A stretch of 64,000 bases of DNA from Pseudomonas petrae (GTDB lineage Bacteria; Pseudomonadota; Gammaproteobacteria; Pseudomonadales; Pseudomonadaceae), in assembly GCF_021728295.1 (NCBI RefSeq), contig NZ_JAKJXE010000022.1, forward strand, positions 1 to 64,000. Direction: 5' to 3'. Positions within the stretch are counted from its first letter, which is position 1. Each line of letters opens with the position of its first letter. Under the pieces are notes generated by a model that saw only the letters and a list, made by a program, of their open reading frames with translations, searched no databases and was not told where the DNA came from. This document shows positions 62,216 through 64,000 of the stretch, piece by piece. Made by a program: the position numbers and the translations under genes.

Positions 62216-63344
62216 GGGCGCGGGCTCCGATAAAGCGTTGCGGCAGATACGGTTCAAGGTCGAGGGGCGGCGGGGTGCGCAGCATCTGCGCGGCGAGCAA
62301 GCGGGCGGTGCCGGTTGCCGTGGTAACGCCGAGGCCTTCGTGCCCGACCGCCAGCCACAGACCGGGCTGGTGCGGATGCTCGCCAATCAGCGGCTGACCG
62401 TCGGGGCTCGCGGAGCGAAAGCCGGTCCAGCTGCGAATTCCGTTCATCTCGCCGAGCCCTGGGAGGAAGTCCATCGCCCGACGCAGCATCCGTCCGAGCA
62501 TGGCCGCGTCCACGTCAGGGTTATGGTTGTCGAACTGCCGCGATGATCCGATGAACAGCTGGCCGGTCGGACGCTGCTGCACATTGAACGCCACCGACGG
62601 GCCGTTGCCCTTGTGGGCGCTAGTGACGTAGCCCAATTCGACCAGCGTGTGGGTGATCTGGGCGGGGTAACGGTCGGTGATCAGCAGGTGGCCTTTCTTC
62701 GCTTGCAACGGCAGGTCAGGGCACAGTTCACGGGCGTAGATGCCGCTGGCCAGCACCACGGCCGGGGCTTGCAGCCATTCACCGGTTGCAAGGCGGACCC
62801 GGTTGCCCTGAACTTCAGCGACCTCCGCTTGCCGCTGAGCCACCCGTGAAGACTGGCGCTGCAACAGCCAGCGCGCGGCATTGGGCGCGTAAAGAATGCC
62901 GTCGCCGCTGACCTTCAATGCGCCGAGCAGGCCAGATCGCAAAGACGGTTCGGCATTCGCCAGTTCGGCGCCGGACAGCAACTCGCAGGCCAGACCGTAT
63001 TCGCTCAGCGCGGCGTGTTTGCGCTCGGCTTCGGCCATTTCTTCCTCGTTGCAGGCCAGCCACAGCGTGCCGTTGGTGCGCATCGCGCAGTCATTCGGGA
63101 TCTGCGGCGCCAGTTCGCGCCAAGCCCTGACCGAATATTCCCCCAACGCCAGCTCGGCAGCGCTGTGGTCCAGCACCACCAGATGGCCCATGCCCGCAGC
63201 CGTCGCGGCCGGGCGCTGACAATCCACCACCAGCACCTGCAAACCCTGAGACGCCAGCTCATCCGCGCACGCCGCGCCGACGATGCCGCCGCCGATGACG
63301 ATCACATCAGCGGCATGGCCTTGCAGCGTGGCCGCGTTGGTCAC
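62208..63344 (-). CDS. DadA-like FAD oxidase subunit of D-hydroxyproline dehydrogenase
   Basis: 378 residues from the GTG at 63344, chosen because it overlaps the upstream racemase stop (GTGA) and puts the FAD loop at the N-terminus: VIVIGGGIVGAACADEL (G18-G20...G23). DAO-type features are GTLWLACNEEEM, SGIYARELCPDLPLQAKKGHLLITD and WTGFRSASPDGQPLIGEHP. It oxidises the D-amino acid (cis-4-hydroxy-D-proline) at its FAD; a longer upstream frame is spurious. Confidence 0.87.
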   Translation of the reverse strand: MTNAATLQGHAADVIVIGGGIVGAACADELASQGLQVLVVDCQRPAATAAGMGHLVVLDHSAAELALGEYSVRAWRELAPQIPNDCAMRTNGTLWLACNEEEMAEAERKHAALSEYGLACELLSGAELANAEPSLRSGLLGALKVSGDGILYAPNAARWLLQRQSSRVAQRQAEVAEVQGNRVRLATGEWLQAPAVVLASGIYARELCPDLPLQAKKGHLLITDRYPAQITHTLVELGYVTSAHKGNGPSVAFNVQQRPTGQLFIGSSRQFDNHNPDVDAAMLGRMLRRAMDFLPGLGEMNGIRSWTGFRSASPDGQPLIGEHPHQPGLWLAVGHEGLGVTTATGTARLLAAQMLRTPPPLDLEPYLPQRFIGARAHA

Positions 63345-64000
63345 GAGCGAATGCCCCAGGCGAACGGGTCTTCGTCGTCCATCAGCAGGGTGGCTTCGGC
63401 GCTGATGTAGGCGCGGCCGCGAATGGTCGGCACGATGCGGTCGCCCGTCTGCCGTTCGCCGTGCTCCCAGGCGAAACTGCCTTCGAACTGACTGCCGATC
63501 ACGCTGGCCTGCTGCCACAGCGTGCCGGGTTGAAGTTTGCCGTCTGCTGCCAGGCATGCCAGCTTGGCACTTGTGCCGGTGCCGCAGGGCGAGCGGTCGT
63601 AGGCTTTGCCGGGGCAGAGCACGAAGTTGCGGCTGTCGGCATGGTCGTCGTCGGCGAACAGCTCGATGTGGTCGATGACGCCGCCGTCTTCGCCGCGAAT
63701 GCCCTGGCTTTCCAGCGCCTGCCGGACCTTCCAGGTGTAATCGGTGAGGGCGTCGAGGTTGTCGGCGGCGACGCTCAGGCCGTGGTCGGCGATCAGAAAG
63801 AACCAGTTGCCGCCCCAGGCGATGTCGCCGGTCACGCTGCCCAGTTCTGGCACCTCGACGACGAAATGTTTGCGGTAGCGGTAGGAGGGCACGTTGTCGA
63901 CGCTGACGGAGCGGTCGTCGTGCAGCGTGGCCTGCACGGTGCCGACCGGGGTTTCGATGCGGTGCACGCCGGGGCCGATCTTGCCCAGATGCGCCAGCGA
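63341..64000 (-). CDS. 4-hydroxyproline 2-epimerase (partial, 5' end outside window)
   Basis: About 219 residues are visible; the frame stays open to base 64000, so the gene starts beyond the window. The second catalytic cysteine is in YDRSPCGTGTSAKLACL, and FVLCPGKAYDRSPC plus DIAWGGNWFFL are typical of 4-hydroxyproline epimerases (about 310 residues in full). The first cysteine lies in the missing part. It heads the operon epimerase / FAD oxidase / ferredoxin / FAD-NAD subunit, all with overlaps of 4-8 nt, and would convert trans-4-hydroxy-L-proline to cis-4-hydroxy-D-proline for the dehydrogenase. Confidence 0.88.
   Translation of the reverse strand, partial: SLAHLGKIGPGVHRIETPVGTVQATLHDDRSVSVDNVPSYRYRKHFVVEVPELGSVTGDIAWGGNWFFLIADHGLSVAADNLDALTDYTWKVRQALESQGIRGEDGGVIDHIELFADDDHADSRNFVLCPGKAYDRSPCGTGTSAKLACLAADGKLQPGTLWQQASVIGSQFEGSFAWEHGERQTGDRIVPTIRGRAYISAEATLLMDDEDPFAWGIRS

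Overview
The window is chromosomal DNA of a fluorescent-type Pseudomonas or close relative. The evidence is high GC with strong GC3 bias outside one island, NrdA with two ATP-cones beside a 415-residue NrdB, PhoPQ and RstAB pairs typical of the genus, TtcA, a sigma-54 promoter in front of dctA, and dispersed Pseudomonas-type palindromic repeats (GTAGGAGCGCGCTTGCCCGCG and GTAGGACCGGCTTCAGCCGG families) in many intergenic gaps. No rRNA, tRNA, CRISPR array, transposase or integrase was recognised.

Layout. 0-13.6 kb is a mixed region: AraC regulator with a LysE exporter, a secreted small protein with a PQQ-type sugar dehydrogenase, a five-unit tandem repeat, a TonB siderophore receptor, an MHS-type transporter, a solo LuxR HTH with an unknown 239-residue protein behind a possible Fur box, a MASE2-GGDEF diguanylate cyclase, an RhtB/LysE exporter and two secreted proteins of unknown role. 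13.9-21.3 kb is a metabolic locus: NAD malic enzyme, a 2-keto-4-pentenoate hydratase-like enzyme, an ACS-type MFS transporter, a class V aminotransferase, a GntR/FCD regulator and an SHMT-like PLP enzyme. A 15-nt sequence centred on GAATTC is shared by the malic-enzyme and aminotransferase promoters, which suggests one GntR regulon.

21.4-32.8 kb is an accessory defence island between that locus and nrdB. It holds a membrane-anchored Mrr-like nuclease, McrB (with an inserted EVE/PUA-like domain) and McrC, a cytosine-5 DNA methyltransferase, a 992-residue protein joining a MutL/MORC-like GHKL ATPase to a histidine-kinase-like module, and a 553-residue protein with a receiver-like start and an unrecognised C-terminal part. 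The last three genes are tightly coupled (1-nt overlap, then a 1-nt gap) and visibly AT-rich. This is the best candidate for an incompletely described system: a McrBC/m5C restriction-modification locus with a built-in phosphorelay.

32.8-38.6 kb is the aerobic ribonucleotide reductase locus, nrdA...nrdB, split by a Fic toxin/antitoxin pair; a perfect DnaA box lies upstream of nrdA. 39.5-43.4 kb holds RstA-RstB-FhuF and a convergent phosphopantetheinyl transferase. 43.4-46.8 kb has a ~170-bp tandem repeat, then four GTTCAG half-sites spaced exactly 11 bp in front of a secreted protein and PhoP-PhoQ. 47-52 kb has dctA, a CaiB/BaiF CoA transferase, SprT, a YIP1 membrane protein and TtcA.

52.2-64 kb is a hydroxyproline catabolism and uptake locus, all on the minus strand: a DapA-family deaminase candidate, two proline-racemase superfamily enzymes (one with Ser in place of the first catalytic Cys; one cut by the window end), an amino-acid ABC transporter, a fused aconitase-X dehydratase, an AraC/PAS regulator, and a three-subunit FAD/[2Fe-2S] D-hydroxyproline dehydrogenase. 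Two of its promoters share ATTTCGTATACG, pointing to a common regulator outside the window.
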